64,000 nucleotides of DNA from Pirellulaceae bacterium (GCA_019636375.1 JAHBXS010000004.1:186001-250000); one strand, 5' to 3'; positions 1 to 8,562 are shown, counted from the first letter of the stretch. Notes: generated from the letters alone by a model not told the origin. Made by a program: numbers and translations.

Positions 1-1645
1 AAGCCGTATTTTCGTTTAGAACTGATGGAAGGCAAGCGTCCCAATATTTTTCGCGACTCTGTATGTTTGCATTTCTGCATCCACGACTAGGATTTTTGGT
101 ATAAAATCTCCGTCTGTATTTGACACATTCGTCCCATGACCAGCCCCTCCTCATGGTTGTGTTGAGATCGCAACAGTTGACGTATGCCGCTGCGCGTGCC
201 TCCATGCACATAGTAATCTCACAATCCTTCCACCATTCCTCAGAACGCTGGGCGTCGCAGGTATCATCAAGTACACAATAGTCTGCGGCGTGAAGAAGTT
301 CGTGTGCAAATGCGTTGCACAGGTTTGGATTTTGAAGATCAAGTTTAATTCGGTATTCTTTGCATGAATATGTTCCATGACTAAACATTTTTCCGCATAC
401 CACGCGCGTCGTTCCTCTTGATGAAGTAAAGCAGTCCGCCTGGTAGCGCTCAAGTACGGCAATGAAATTTGGGTCTTTTTTGCATTTTGTTACTAGATCA
501 ACTCCGTCCTGACTAGAACAACTCTCGTCTACCTGCGGAACCCGATCATTGCATTTTTTATAACATCCTGCAACGTCGCCCATTGTTCCCGCGCTGTGAA
601 TGTCGATACATCTCAAATAGCAGGGATGGAAAGCATCCATCAATGTTACGTCACTAAACGTTCCCGTAGAATCAACGAACTTGATCACAAAATACGCCCG
701 ATACAAACTCGTCCCATCGACAAACCCCAGTGGATCGCGTGTGATGAATCTTCCTGCGATGGGGTCGTAGAGGCGGGCGCGGAAGTGGTAGAGGTAGAGG
801 TCGGGGTCCCATTCGCGGCCGGTGTAGGTGTAGCGGTTGTTGTAACTGCTGGTTGTGCGGAGGGTGCCGTTGGCGGCCATGATCGTTAGTTCGCCATGCG
901 CGGTGTAGGCGTAGCGTTCGAGGATTGCGCCTGAATGGTTGGTCAAGGCGACAATCGAATATTGTTGGTTGCGGTGGTAGTAGGCGAGGTGCGTTCCCGT
1001 GGTCGGTAGTGTGCTGGCCGTTCCGCCGTGGCGGAGGATCGGTTCGTCGATGTACGAGCCGTAGACGTATCGAAAACTCGGACTGCTGGCCACGGCGCCA
1101 CGCGCGTAGTCGGCGATGGTTTGTTGGCCGGACTGGACGTAGACGACGTTGCCCGACGGGCCGTTGCGAGCGACTCGGCGACCGAGGGCGTCGAACTCGT
1201 AAGTCACTTCTAAACTGGCTGGCGTCCCGTCGGTGTCGGCACCTTTTAAGCGGTTGTCAAAATCCCAACTTAGATTCAGGGCCGGAGCAACCAGACTTGC
1301 CGGGCGCACCGTTTGGTTCCCCTTGGCGTCGTAAGTCAGTGTCCCTGAATTCGTGCCGGTGAACGACGTGAACTCATGTGCCGGGCCGTGGGTCCGGGTT
1401 TGAGTCAGCGGACTGGAGCCCGTTTTATTGAACGTGTTCCAGTCGCCAACCAGCGAGAGGTTCCACGCTTGATTTTGGTTATTATCGCTACGGTTCCAAG
1501 TCGATGGTTTGTTAACAAGGCTGTTAAAATTGGCCGTATTTTTCGACCCAAATGGGCCTCGGAAAGAATAGAATCGATGTCTCCCACCATAAAATAATCG
1601 CGGGTCGTGCGCGAATGTTTCAGGTGTTTTCAAGGAGGAAACCAT
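1..1645 (-). CDS. RHS/YD-repeat protein, 3' part, with Cys-rich HExxH C-terminal domain (partial at left edge)
   Basis: The minus-strand frame is open from an ATG at 1645 to base 1 and leaves the window without a stop. The middle part (about 725-1500) is an RHS repeat-associated core ending in the hallmark RLYDPIAGRFITRDPLGF. It is almost identical to the core of the large RHS gene at 4466-7645. After the core comes a tail rich in cysteine with AHELLHAADYC (about 250-285) and, downstream, CMEARAAAY (about 180-205). This resembles a zincin with a third Glu ligand. RHS proteins of this layout are polymorphic toxins whose tail is the effector. The first about 45 codons (1500-1645) do not match the other RHS copy, so this is a 5'-truncated copy fused to unrelated sequence. 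Expression from the ATG at 1645 is uncertain. Confidence 0.6.
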   Translation of the reverse strand, partial: MVSSLKTPETFAHDPRLFYGGRHRFYSFRGPFGSKNTANFNSLVNKPSTWNRSDNNQNQAWNLSLVGDWNTFNKTGSSPLTQTRTHGPAHEFTSFTGTNSGTLTYDAKGNQTVRPASLVAPALNLSWDFDNRLKGADTDGTPASLEVTYEFDALGRRVARNGPSGNVVYVQSGQQTIADYARGAVASSPSFRYVYGSYIDEPILRHGGTASTLPTTGTHLAYYHRNQQYSIVALTNHSGAILERYAYTAHGELTIMAANGTLRTTSSYNNRYTYTGREWDPDLYLYHFRARLYDPIAGRFITRDPLGFVDGTSLYRAYFVIKFVDSTGTFSDVTLMDAFHPCYLRCIDIHSAGTMGDVAGCYKKCNDRVPQVDESCSSQDGVDLVTKCKKDPNFIAVLERYQADCFTSSRGTTRVVCGKMFSHGTYSCKEYRIKLDLQNPNLCNAFAHELLHAADYCVLDDTCDAQRSEEWWKDCEITMCMEARAAAYVNCCDLNTTMRRGWSWDECVKYRRRFYTKNPSRGCRNANIQSREKYWDACLPSVLNENTA

Positions 1646-1652
1646 CGTTAAC

Positions 1653-2594
1653 TCATTGATAGTGGTTTCGATTCTGAAACTTTTTCTGAAGCTCCGTCGT
1701 GATCGCTTGAAGTTCCTCTAGGCTTTTTTCATTGAGATCAGACTCGCTCGCTTGGGGAACTCCCAGCAATTTTTGCAGCAAACGAATCGTCTCGATCTTC
1801 CCTTCGATCTTGCCTTCGATCTTGCCTTCGATCTTGCCTTCGATCTTGCCCTCGATCTTGCCCTCGATTTTCCCTTCATCGCGGGCCACATGGACGGCCC
1901 ATTCGTGGTCGCGTATCGCCTTTTCTCGGGCGTCGTACATCTCTTTATCCTCCGTCTTTTCTGAAATCGAAATCAACTGTGTGCTGGCCAACTTAAACGC
2001 TGCCTCTGGAAACAATTCCAGCAACCGTTCAGGCTCGTAATTTTCGGCATGGATCAACCAGTACAACCAAAGTTGCAAAGGGGTCGCTGTCCCCAACTCA
2101 GCCTCTGTCAGATTATACTTGCCCAACTCCAACGTGTGAATCGACAAAGTATCCGTTAATTCTCGCCCCGATTCTCGATCCGTCAAGGCAAATCGGTGGT
2201 GAAGTTGTGCGGTATCCGCCCACAACGTCTCCTCCATCAACGCGATGACCACCACCGGTTTGAGTGCCGTATACGGCTCTCCAGAGCGAAGTTGCCCAGC
2301 GTACTCGTCACATCCGTAAAACACCAATCGCTGCACCAAACCCGGTCGCACCGCTATTTGAATCTCGATGTCGTAAATTACCCCGTTTTGGTCGGTAGCT
2401 TTGACATCCAAGATGGACAGTTTGTCTTGTTCGAAGTCTTGAAGGTTGAACGGGTTGAGGATCACGACATCGACGATGGGGACCGGCGGGTTGAGGATCG
2501 CATTAAGCAGACTGATCAACGCCAATTTGTTGGCTGGCGAGCCAAATACTTTCTTGAACGCGAAGTCGTTTGTCGGGCGGATTCCAATGACCAT
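1653..2594 (-). CDS. Rpn-family PD-(D/E)XK nuclease / putative transposase
   Basis: A 313-residue protein of the recombination-promoting nuclease (Rpn, PDDEXK_2) type. The N-terminal RPTNDFAFKKVFG, followed by LDVKATDQNGVIYDIEIQ, gives the Asp and E-x-Q residues of the PD-(D/E)XK core (about residues 60-80). Proteins of this family are linked to RecA-independent recombination and are often strain-variable. Residues about 235-265 form a tandem run of the tetrapeptide IEGK encoded by a 12-bp repeat, followed by a leucine-rich helix. The gene sits between RHS remnants and stops 7 bp before the ATG of the left RHS fragment, so it probably arrived together with, or inserted into, the RHS debris. 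Full length for the family. Confidence 0.85.
   Translation of the reverse strand: MVIGIRPTNDFAFKKVFGSPANKLALISLLNAILNPPVPIVDVVILNPFNLQDFEQDKLSILDVKATDQNGVIYDIEIQIAVRPGLVQRLVFYGCDEYAGQLRSGEPYTALKPVVVIALMEETLWADTAQLHHRFALTDRESGRELTDTLSIHTLELGKYNLTEAELGTATPLQLWLYWLIHAENYEPERLLELFPEAAFKLASTQLISISEKTEDKEMYDAREKAIRDHEWAVHVARDEGKIEGKIEGKIEGKIEGKIEGKIEGKIETIRLLQKLLGVPQASESDLNEKSLEELQAITTELQKKFQNRNHYQ
1791..1878. repeat. 12-bp tandem repeat inside the Rpn gene
   Basis: About six to seven copies of a 12-bp unit (plus strand CTTCGATCTTGC, with C/T and terminal variants), encoding the IEGK tetrapeptide run. The unit is a multiple of three, so changes in copy number would keep the frame. Confidence 0.85.
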
Positions 2595-2688
2595 TAGGTC
2601 CTCATTTTGACTGAAGATGGTACGAGATAAGGAAAGCAGGCCAGAAAAAACCCGTTTATTTATTCTTCAAGGTATAACTCCGAAGACA

Positions 2689-2778
2689 GAAGTCACCTGC
2701 GCCATCATACCCCATCCTCGTCGAATCGCCAAACGTATCGGTCTGTGCTGTCATCCGGCCCAGTTCGTCATAGACCGC
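2689..2778 (-). pseudogene. RHS repeat remnant
   Basis: The minus strand encodes AVYDELGRMTAQTDTFGDST followed by RMGYDGAGDF, a copy of the YD-repeat stretch of the large RHS gene (its positions about 6930-7000). No start or stop belongs to it. It ends abruptly at the inverted-repeat element that begins at 2779. Confidence 0.7.
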
Positions 2779-3024
2779 GTAGGGTGTGTGAAGGGAGCCG
2801 GTTGCCGAGCAAAGTACCAATCACCGGTTCCGCTTCCATTAAAAAAACGTTTGACTTGAGAAAAAATGGTTCCCGTAACACACCATCACAATGTCACCAA
2901 TTGAGAATTTTCTGGGAATTGGTGTGTTCCGTGAGCGACAACTTATCGAACCGATTCGAGAATCCAAACGAACCTTCGAGTTTAATCCCTTAAAATTCGA
3001 ACGCGCTCACTTCACACACCCTAC
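2779..3024. repeat. 246-bp segment bounded by 15-bp inverted repeats (MITE-like)
   Basis: GTAGGGTGTGTGAAG at 2779-2793 recurs exactly inverted at 3010-3024. The segment carries no convincing gene. It contains a further internal pair around 2872-2885 (GTAACACACCAT) and 2920-2932 (GGTGTGTTCCG) that looks palindromic. RHS fragments in the same orientation lie on both sides. No target duplication is visible, so the assignment to a miniature transposable element is an inference. Confidence 0.45.
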
Positions 3025-3286
3025 TTCCCTCGCGTCATCATACCCGCAATCGGTCGTATCGGCAAACGTATCGGTCTGTGATGTCATGCGCCCCAGTTCG
3101 TCGTAGACCGCATCGTAGCCCACGCCGTTGGGGTCGCGGGCGGACAGGACATTTCCTGCGGCGTCGTAGGTCATCGTCGAGATTTTGCCGAGTTGGTCGA
3201 TGGTTTGCAGGGTCCGCCCCGCTCCGTCGGTGAGGGAACGGGTCGTGAACCCGTCGGCGTCTACCGAGCGGGTTTCGAGGACTTCG
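3025..3286 (-). pseudogene. RHS repeat remnant (second fragment)
   Basis: About 87 codons nearly identical at base level to 6950-7176 of the large RHS gene, covering EVLETRSVDADGFTTRSL through YDELGRMTSQTDTF, then diverging at the left side. The homology stops sharply at 3286; beyond that the sequence is unrelated. An open frame spans 3007-3393 but has no full domain and is best read as debris from duplication of the RHS locus. Confidence 0.75.
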
Positions 3287-3510
3287 CAAACAAAACAATG
3301 AGCCCTACACGTTTGATTTGTCCTCCGGATATTTACCAGGGTGGCGAGAAAGAACCGATCGATGCTGACGGCAAAGTGCCAAAACAACACCACAAGTCAC
3401 TGCACTTCCAAACTCAAAAAAACTATCATCGGGTAGTCGCGCTCAATCCGCGCGCCGTTACCGTTTAGCAAATCCGACCATGACAGTCTTTGATTTGTCC
3501 GTCAAAACTC

Positions 3511-4452
3511 TCACTCAAAATCAACCACCAAATCAAGTTCAGGCAACGACGCCATCAGAATCTCAACCCCCTTTTTCGTGATATTCGTCGATTTAGCTAC
3601 AAGAGTTCTTAAAGAAGGAAGTGTTCCAATCACCTCAAAGAACTCATCCCCAACCGCTGAATCACTCACATTTAAATAATGCAATGTCTTAATCTCGGAG
3701 ATGTAAATCGCCGACTTGTCATCAATTAAGGTCCCGGACAAGTCCAATTTCTTGAGGTTTGCTAAGTCGGAAATTAATTCTATTTCTTCCGAGCAAATAC
3801 TACAATTAGCCAAGCATAAGTCCTCCAAGTTTTTCAACTTGGATATCTCTAATATCGTTGCAGTTCCAATTTTTGTCTGATACAAATTAAGCTTTCGCAA
3901 ATTTGGCATATATTGCAAGACCGCCATTCCAGAATCGGTAACATCTAAAAATTCTAGTGATAAATCTTCTAAATGCATTAATTGTTTCAGTTGCAATAGG
4001 CCAATATCTGAAATCGAAGTCCTGTTCAATTTGAGAACACGAAGGCTTTGCATGTGAGCAAAAAACCTTACACCTGCATTTGTAATGCCTTTTCCGTTGA
4101 TTGCCAACAACTCCGCATGACGTATTTGTTGAAGTGGTATTAGGGCGTTGTCGTCAATGGGAACTGTTGAGTCATACTGAATTCCACGAACCCTGCGAAA
4201 CCACCAGTTTGTGCTTTTATTCAACGTCAGGAAAATGCATTCCCGCTCAACTTCGGCGCCAAGCGCCAATCCGAGTTCTCCATAATCTTGTAAGCGACTA
4301 GAGACGCTAAGCCCATTTTTGATTAATAATCTCTCAGCAATCAATTCATTAAACCTATCAACAACCACAAAAAGCACGACGACAAAAACCAAAGTCGTAG
4401 TTGACAAAAACCTAGTCGACATAAAACCTAGCGTAAATAAAACTCTCGACAT
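3511..4452 (-). CDS. Membrane-anchored leucine-rich repeat protein, candidate RHS immunity protein
   Basis: A 313-residue protein with one N-terminal hydrophobic segment (about residues 12-32) and then about seven leucine-rich repeats of the form LKxLxxLxLxxTxIxDxG running to the C-terminus. The C-terminal part is therefore probably on the far side of the membrane or facing the periplasm. Its ATG is only 13 bp downstream of the stop of the large RHS gene. In polymorphic toxin loci the gene directly after the toxin often encodes the cognate immunity protein; LRR proteins are possible but not classical immunity folds. The immunity role is inferred from position. The protein itself is confidently an LRR protein. 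Confidence 0.75.
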   Translation of the reverse strand: MSRVLFTLGFMSTRFLSTTTLVFVVVLFVVVDRFNELIAERLLIKNGLSVSSRLQDYGELGLALGAEVERECIFLTLNKSTNWWFRRVRGIQYDSTVPIDDNALIPLQQIRHAELLAINGKGITNAGVRFFAHMQSLRVLKLNRTSISDIGLLQLKQLMHLEDLSLEFLDVTDSGMAVLQYMPNLRKLNLYQTKIGTATILEISKLKNLEDLCLANCSICSEEIELISDLANLKKLDLSGTLIDDKSAIYISEIKTLHYLNVSDSAVGDEFFEVIGTLPSLRTLVAKSTNITKKGVEILMASLPELDLVVDFE

Positions 4453-4465
4453 GAGTAACCTCGAT

Positions 4466-7400
4466 TTAAGCGATCAATCCGGGTCCAAAGGTGGGTGTAA
4501 TCGGCTGAGGAATAAATGTCGGCCAAACCCTGTCTTTACACCTGTTTAAAAAATTCCTGTCTTCGGAGCAAGCAATTCTGCAGCTATAGCATTCTCCTGC
4601 AATTTCACATGCGCTTCTCCTTACTTTGTCATTCGGAAAAAGAAATAGGCACTGCTTTCGGTATGCCTCTGATTCAATTGTCATGCAATACTTACACTCA
4701 TTTTTACCAGCCGGAATTGTAGGGGCTTTGGGAACTATTGGTGGTGGTCCAAATTCTATTGGTTTACCGGGCATTGAGCATTTGAACTGCTTACAATGAG
4801 TCACCTCGTGAATTAACATGCCAAACCACTGTTCAGTAAACCAAGACGCCGAATTATCTAAACAGACATAACATCGATCTTCATGTCGCCAAGCATAACT
4901 CTTCATTGTTCCACAATCGCCGCAATACACATAATCGTTGCCTTTACGAAATCTACTCAATATATCTGACGGAATTTTGAATTGGTCGTAAGTGTCATAC
5001 AAATGTTTGACAAAGTCTTCACAGCGATACTTTGGAGGCCAAAGATCGTCATAAACGAAGACGTTGTGACCACTTGGGTCAAAATTTCTTAAACCGAAAT
5101 ACCCCCGATAAAAACTCTTTCCATCCACGTACCCCAGTGGATCACGGGTGATGAATCGTCCGGCGATGGGGTCGTAGAGGCGGGCGCGGAAATGGTAGAG
5201 GTTGAGGTCGAGGTCGTGTTCGCGACCGGTGTAGGTGTAGCGGTTGTTGTAGAGGCTGGTTGTGCGGAGGGTGCCGTTGGCGGCCATGATCGTTAGTTCG
5301 CCATGTGCGGTGTAGGCGTAGCGTTCGAGGATCGCGCCTGAGTGGTTGGTCAGAGCGACAATTGAGTATTGTTGGTTGCGGTGGTAGTAGGCGAGGCTGG
5401 TTCCGGAGGTGGGTAGCGTGCTGCTGGTTCCACCCTGACGGAGAATCGGTTCGTCGATGTACGAGCCGTAGACGTATCGAAAACTCGGACTGCTGGCCAC
5501 GGCGCCACGGGCGTAGTCGGCGATGGTTCGCTGGCCAGATTGGACGTAGACCACGTTGCCCGATGGACCATTGCGGGCGACTCGGCGACCGAGGGCGTCG
5601 AACTCGTAAGTCACTTCTAAACTGGCTGGCGTCCCGTCGGTGTCGGCACCTATCAGGCGGTTGTCAAAGTCCCAGACCAGATTCAGCGCAGGAGCAACCA
5701 GACTTGCCGGACGCACCGTTTGGTTCCCCTTGGCGTCGTAAGTCAGTGTCCCTGAATTTGTGCCGGTGAACGACGTGAACTCATGCGCCGGGCCGTGGGT
5801 GCGGGTTTGAGTCAGCGGACTGGAGCCCGTTTGATTAAAGGTGTTCCAGTCGCCAACCAGCGAGAGGTTCCACGCTTGATTCTGGTTACTATCGCTGCGG
5901 TTCCAAGCGGTGAGGCGGTCTTCGGCGTCGTAGCCGGTCGAACCAGTCGAGAAGCCACGCCCATTGATCGCCGAGCCGGTGATCGTCTCGGCAGTTTTGT
6001 TCTTGTTCGCGTCCCAAGTGTAGCTGTAGGTGCCGATTTTAAAGCTCCCTGAATTGGTCGTCACAATCGAGGCCAGCAGGTTGTCTTTGTTGGCCCCCGA
6101 CTGGCGGTAGTTCCAAGTCGTTTCAGCTCCGTTGAGATAAACGCTCGTCGCCAGTCGTCCCCCGTCGTCATAGGTCCGGGTATCGACGGTGTTCCCCAAG
6201 TACTTGACCTCGTGCAGTTGGCCCCGTGGCGTGAAAGTCCGCTCGGAGACCGAACCGTTGGGGTAGGTCATCTGTGCAGGGCGTCCGAAACTATCGTAGG
6301 CGTGTGTGATGGTGTAGGTCCGACTGGCAATCGTGAGACTTTCGGTCAAGAGTCGTCCCATGAAGTCATACGTCTGGGCGACGGTGTTGGCGTAGCGCCC
6401 ACTGACGGCAGTCAGCATTCGCCCGGCACCGTCGAAGGTAAACGTATCGCTGTCGGCGATCGTCCCCGAAGGTGAATTGGCCAGTGTGCGGTAATCACGC
6501 TGGTGCATCCGTCCGGCAAGGTCATAGTTGAACGTGACCGTATCGCCAAGTTGATCGGTCTTGCGAAGAAGTCTCCCGGCTGGATCGTATTCGAACGCGA
6601 CGATTCCATAAGTTGTATCGCCAGGGTTTGAGCCGGTGACATGATCGGGGAACGTTTCGGAGATACGCTCGCCACGTGCGTTGTAGGTGTAGGAAGTGAC
6701 TTGGCCTCGTGAAAAAGGGGTCAGGTACCAAAAGCCGGAACGGCCCTGCGGGTGCTTTGCACTTTTGGTACCTGACCCCTTTTTCACTCGGCGGCAGCAG
6801 TTGTAATTGTGCAGCGTCACGCCACCGAGGCGGTCGGTGGTGCTGATTAGGCGGTTCTGCGCGTCGTAAGCCATCGTCGTTACAATCCCCTTGGCGTCGG
6901 TCCGGGTCTTGACGTTACCCCCTTTATCATACGTCATACTGGTCGAATCGCCAAACGTATCGGTCTGTGATGTCATCCGCCCCAGTTCGTCGTAGACCGC
7001 ATCGTAGCCCACCCCGTTAGGGTCGCGGGCGGACAGGACATTTCCTGCGGCGTCGTAGGTCATCGTCGAGATTTTGCCGAGTTGGTCGATGGTTTGCAGG
7101 GTCCGCCCCGCTCCGTCGGTGAGGGAACGGGTCGTGAACCCGTCGGCGTCTACCGAGCGGGTTTCGAGGACTTCGCCGAACCCGGCCAAGCTGGTCAGAA
7201 TGTCGTAACGCTGGCAACTCCAGTTCACGAGGGCCAACGGGTCGGGACCGTTCCACGGCTGGAGCGTGGCGGTCAAGACCGTCCGCCCTCGTCCGTCGCT
7301 GATCGATACCGAGATGGCCTCTGCCGCGTTGATGCTGACCACCGCACTCCCGGCGCTGATCCCGGCGACGAAACTCGTGGCCGCGCCACCTGCCGATTCG

Positions 7401-7645
7401 GCAGCGGAGACTTGGGCCAGGACGTCGGTGAGGCTGAGCGAATAGGTCCCGCCCCCCAGTTTGTGGATCGTCAGACCGGTGGTGTTGTCGAGCCCTACGC
7501 CGTCGGTCAGGTTCGAGTCGTAGTAGGTTTGGCTGGTGAGACCCTGGGCGGTCGGTACTCCGTCCAGACCGGCAATCGGTGGGTTGTTTCGATCTACGGT
7601 TCCCAGAGGGGTGAGCCAAGTCGTCCGGGCGACGGCACGTCCCAA
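4466..7645 (-). CDS. RHS repeat-associated core protein with Cys-rich HExxH (zincin-like) C-terminal domain
   Basis: A 1059-codon frame (first usable codon TTG at 7645) packed with YD repeats such as YDELGRMTSQTDTF and YDAQNRLIST, ending in the RHS core RARLYDPIAGRFITRDPLGY at about residues 820-845. A tail of about 200 residues follows. It holds about 15 cysteines, HEVTH (about 946-950) and a downstream CMTIESEAY, fitting a zinc-dependent protease fold. RHS proteins usually encapsulate and release such a tail as a toxin. A palindromic element inserted in frame adds about 26 residues after NCCRRV. The frame does not reach the 5' end of the RHS homology: at about 7735 a second palindromic element shifts the frame, and the upstream part is read in another frame (7594-8283). 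As it stands the gene may be an N-truncated relic or start internally. Confidence 0.75.
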   Translation of the reverse strand: MGRAVARTTWLTPLGTVDRNNPPIAGLDGVPTAQGLTSQTYYDSNLTDGVGLDNTTGLTIHKLGGGTYSLSLTDVLAQVSAAESAGGAATSFVAGISAGSAVVSINAAEAISVSISDGRGRTVLTATLQPWNGPDPLALVNWSCQRYDILTSLAGFGEVLETRSVDADGFTTRSLTDGAGRTLQTIDQLGKISTMTYDAAGNVLSARDPNGVGYDAVYDELGRMTSQTDTFGDSTSMTYDKGGNVKTRTDAKGIVTTMAYDAQNRLISTTDRLGGVTLHNYNCCRRVKKGSGTKSAKHPQGRSGFWYLTPFSRGQVTSYTYNARGERISETFPDHVTGSNPGDTTYGIVAFEYDPAGRLLRKTDQLGDTVTFNYDLAGRMHQRDYRTLANSPSGTIADSDTFTFDGAGRMLTAVSGRYANTVAQTYDFMGRLLTESLTIASRTYTITHAYDSFGRPAQMTYPNGSVSERTFTPRGQLHEVKYLGNTVDTRTYDDGGRLATSVYLNGAETTWNYRQSGANKDNLLASIVTTNSGSFKIGTYSYTWDANKNKTAETITGSAINGRGFSTGSTGYDAEDRLTAWNRSDSNQNQAWNLSLVGDWNTFNQTGSSPLTQTRTHGPAHEFTSFTGTNSGTLTYDAKGNQTVRPASLVAPALNLVWDFDNRLIGADTDGTPASLEVTYEFDALGRRVARNGPSGNVVYVQSGQRTIADYARGAVASSPSFRYVYGSYIDEPILRQGGTSSTLPTSGTSLAYYHRNQQYSIVALTNHSGAILERYAYTAHGELTIMAANGTLRTTSLYNNRYTYTGREHDLDLNLYHFRARLYDPIAGRFITRDPLGYVDGKSFYRGYFGLRNFDPSGHNVFVYDDLWPPKYRCEDFVKHLYDTYDQFKIPSDILSRFRKGNDYVYCGDCGTMKSYAWRHEDRCYVCLDNSASWFTEQWFGMLIHEVTHCKQFKCSMPGKPIEFGPPPIVPKAPTIPAGKNECKYCMTIESEAYRKQCLFLFPNDKVRRSACEIAGECYSCRIACSEDRNFLNRCKDRVWPTFIPQPITPTFGPGLIA
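6709..6787. repeat. Palindromic element inside the RHS gene, 26-bp perfect arms
   Basis: Arms at 6709-6734 and 6762-6787 are perfect inverted copies (core AAAAAGGGGTCAGGTACC). The spacer of 27 bp reads out as part of the RHS protein. The RHS frame runs through it without a stop. The core is shared in part with the elements at 7728-7785 and 17666-17760. It resembles REP-type palindromes mobilised by Y1 (RAYT) transposases, but no such transposase is in this window. Confidence 0.85.
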
Positions 7646-8283
7646 AGCGTCGTAGCGGGTGGTCGATTCGCCGTAGGTCTTGGCGTCCAGCGGATCGGCC
7701 TTGTCGGTATGCGTGGCGTAGTCGGGTTTGAAAAAGGGGTCAGACCCTCTCCGGAAACCTCCAAAGGGTCAGACCCCTTTTTCAAGGTGTAGGTTTGGGA
7801 CGTGATGGCTTGGGCCGCACCGCCGCCGGGTGCGATGGTCGAGGAGGCTTGAAGGCCGCGACCGTTGTAGGTAAAGACGGCCTTCATGTAGGCGTTTTGC
7901 GAGTCGGAAGAATCGAAATAACGGGGGCTGCGGGACTCGATGACTTGGGAGGCCAAGTTGTAAATCGTTTCGGATTCCGTTTGGCGGGCGGTGCCAAAGG
8001 CGGCGAACTGACGAAGCTGGCGACTGCGGGAGTCGTACTCGTACTTGGTGATCACCCCGCGTGGGTCGATCAGTTCGATCAGGTTCCCCGAAGCGTCTTT
8101 GATGGCGTCGGCGACGGTGGTCGTCGGGTTGGGGGAAGAACTGCGGACGTGGTTCAGGATGTCTTGGTTGGTGTAAAACGCCACGTCTTTGTGGTGGCAT
8201 TGAATCTTGCGGATCAGGGACGAGCCGTTACTGGCGCTGTAGCCGTTGTACTCACGGCGTCCGTAGGGTTTTCGAATAGGGTA
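7594..8283 (-). pseudogene. 5' part of the RHS gene, out of frame with the rest
   Basis: The minus strand encodes GRREYNGYSASNGSSLIRK, ITKYEYDSRSRQLRQFAAFG and ESRSPRYFDSSDSQNAYMK, typical RHS N-terminal repeat sequence. The reading frame is open from 8283, has no ATG (GTG at 8184) and runs through the palindromic element at 7728-7785 into a meaningless frame that stops at 7594. RHS sequence continues in the next frame right after the element (PDYATHTDKADPLDAKTYGE). Removing the insertion would presumably restore one frame. The 5' end is also missing: a stop at 8284-8286 precedes it and no signal peptide is present. Confidence 0.7.
7728..7785. repeat. Palindromic element that breaks the RHS frame
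   Basis: Arms at 7728-7748 and 7765-7785 match in 20 of 21 positions when inverted (core AAAAAGGGGTCAGACCCT). RHS coding sequence on its two sides lies in different frames, so the insertion length is not a multiple of three. Confidence 0.85.
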
Positions 8284-8319
8284 TCAACGCCCCACCCAAA
8301 CCATCAAAACCCTGCATTT

Positions 8320-8559
8320 TTAGGGTTTTTTTGTGCCCTGATTTTTCCTGATGGGGCCAGAATGGTCATTGATGGGGGAACCAAACTCGACCGCAGCCGC
8401 CCAAAGGTCATCGGTCACTTGTAGATAATGCCGTTCGGCAACACGGGTTGAATGACCCAGCCAGGCATCGATCACCTGGGATGGGAATTGCTCTTGTAAC
8501 TCAGTCCGTTCAAGTTCTTGAAGTTTGTTGCGTGAGGGGATTTCTCGAAAAGCCCCTAC
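8320..8559 (-). pseudogene. C-terminal remnant of a tyrosine recombinase (phage integrase family)
   Basis: About 79 codons, open from after a stop at 8560-8562 to a TAA at 8320-8322. They include VIDAWLGHSTRVAERHYLQV and TDDLWAAAVEFG, which match the end of the catalytic domain of planctomycete tyrosine recombinases: the WLGHS...HY motif with the tyrosine nucleophile. The rest of the catalytic domain (R, K, HxxR) is absent. The scrap lies between the truncated 5' end of the RHS gene and the stop codon of the nucleotidyltransferase gene, marking a recombination junction. Confidence 0.7.
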
Positions 8560-8562
8560 TTA

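Noticed and set aside
925-1362. Plus-strand frames in the RHS region rich in Arg and Cys (also 5305-5769, 7082-7792).
   Set aside because: They are the reverse of the RHS core, whose minus-strand frame carries the DPLG hallmark.
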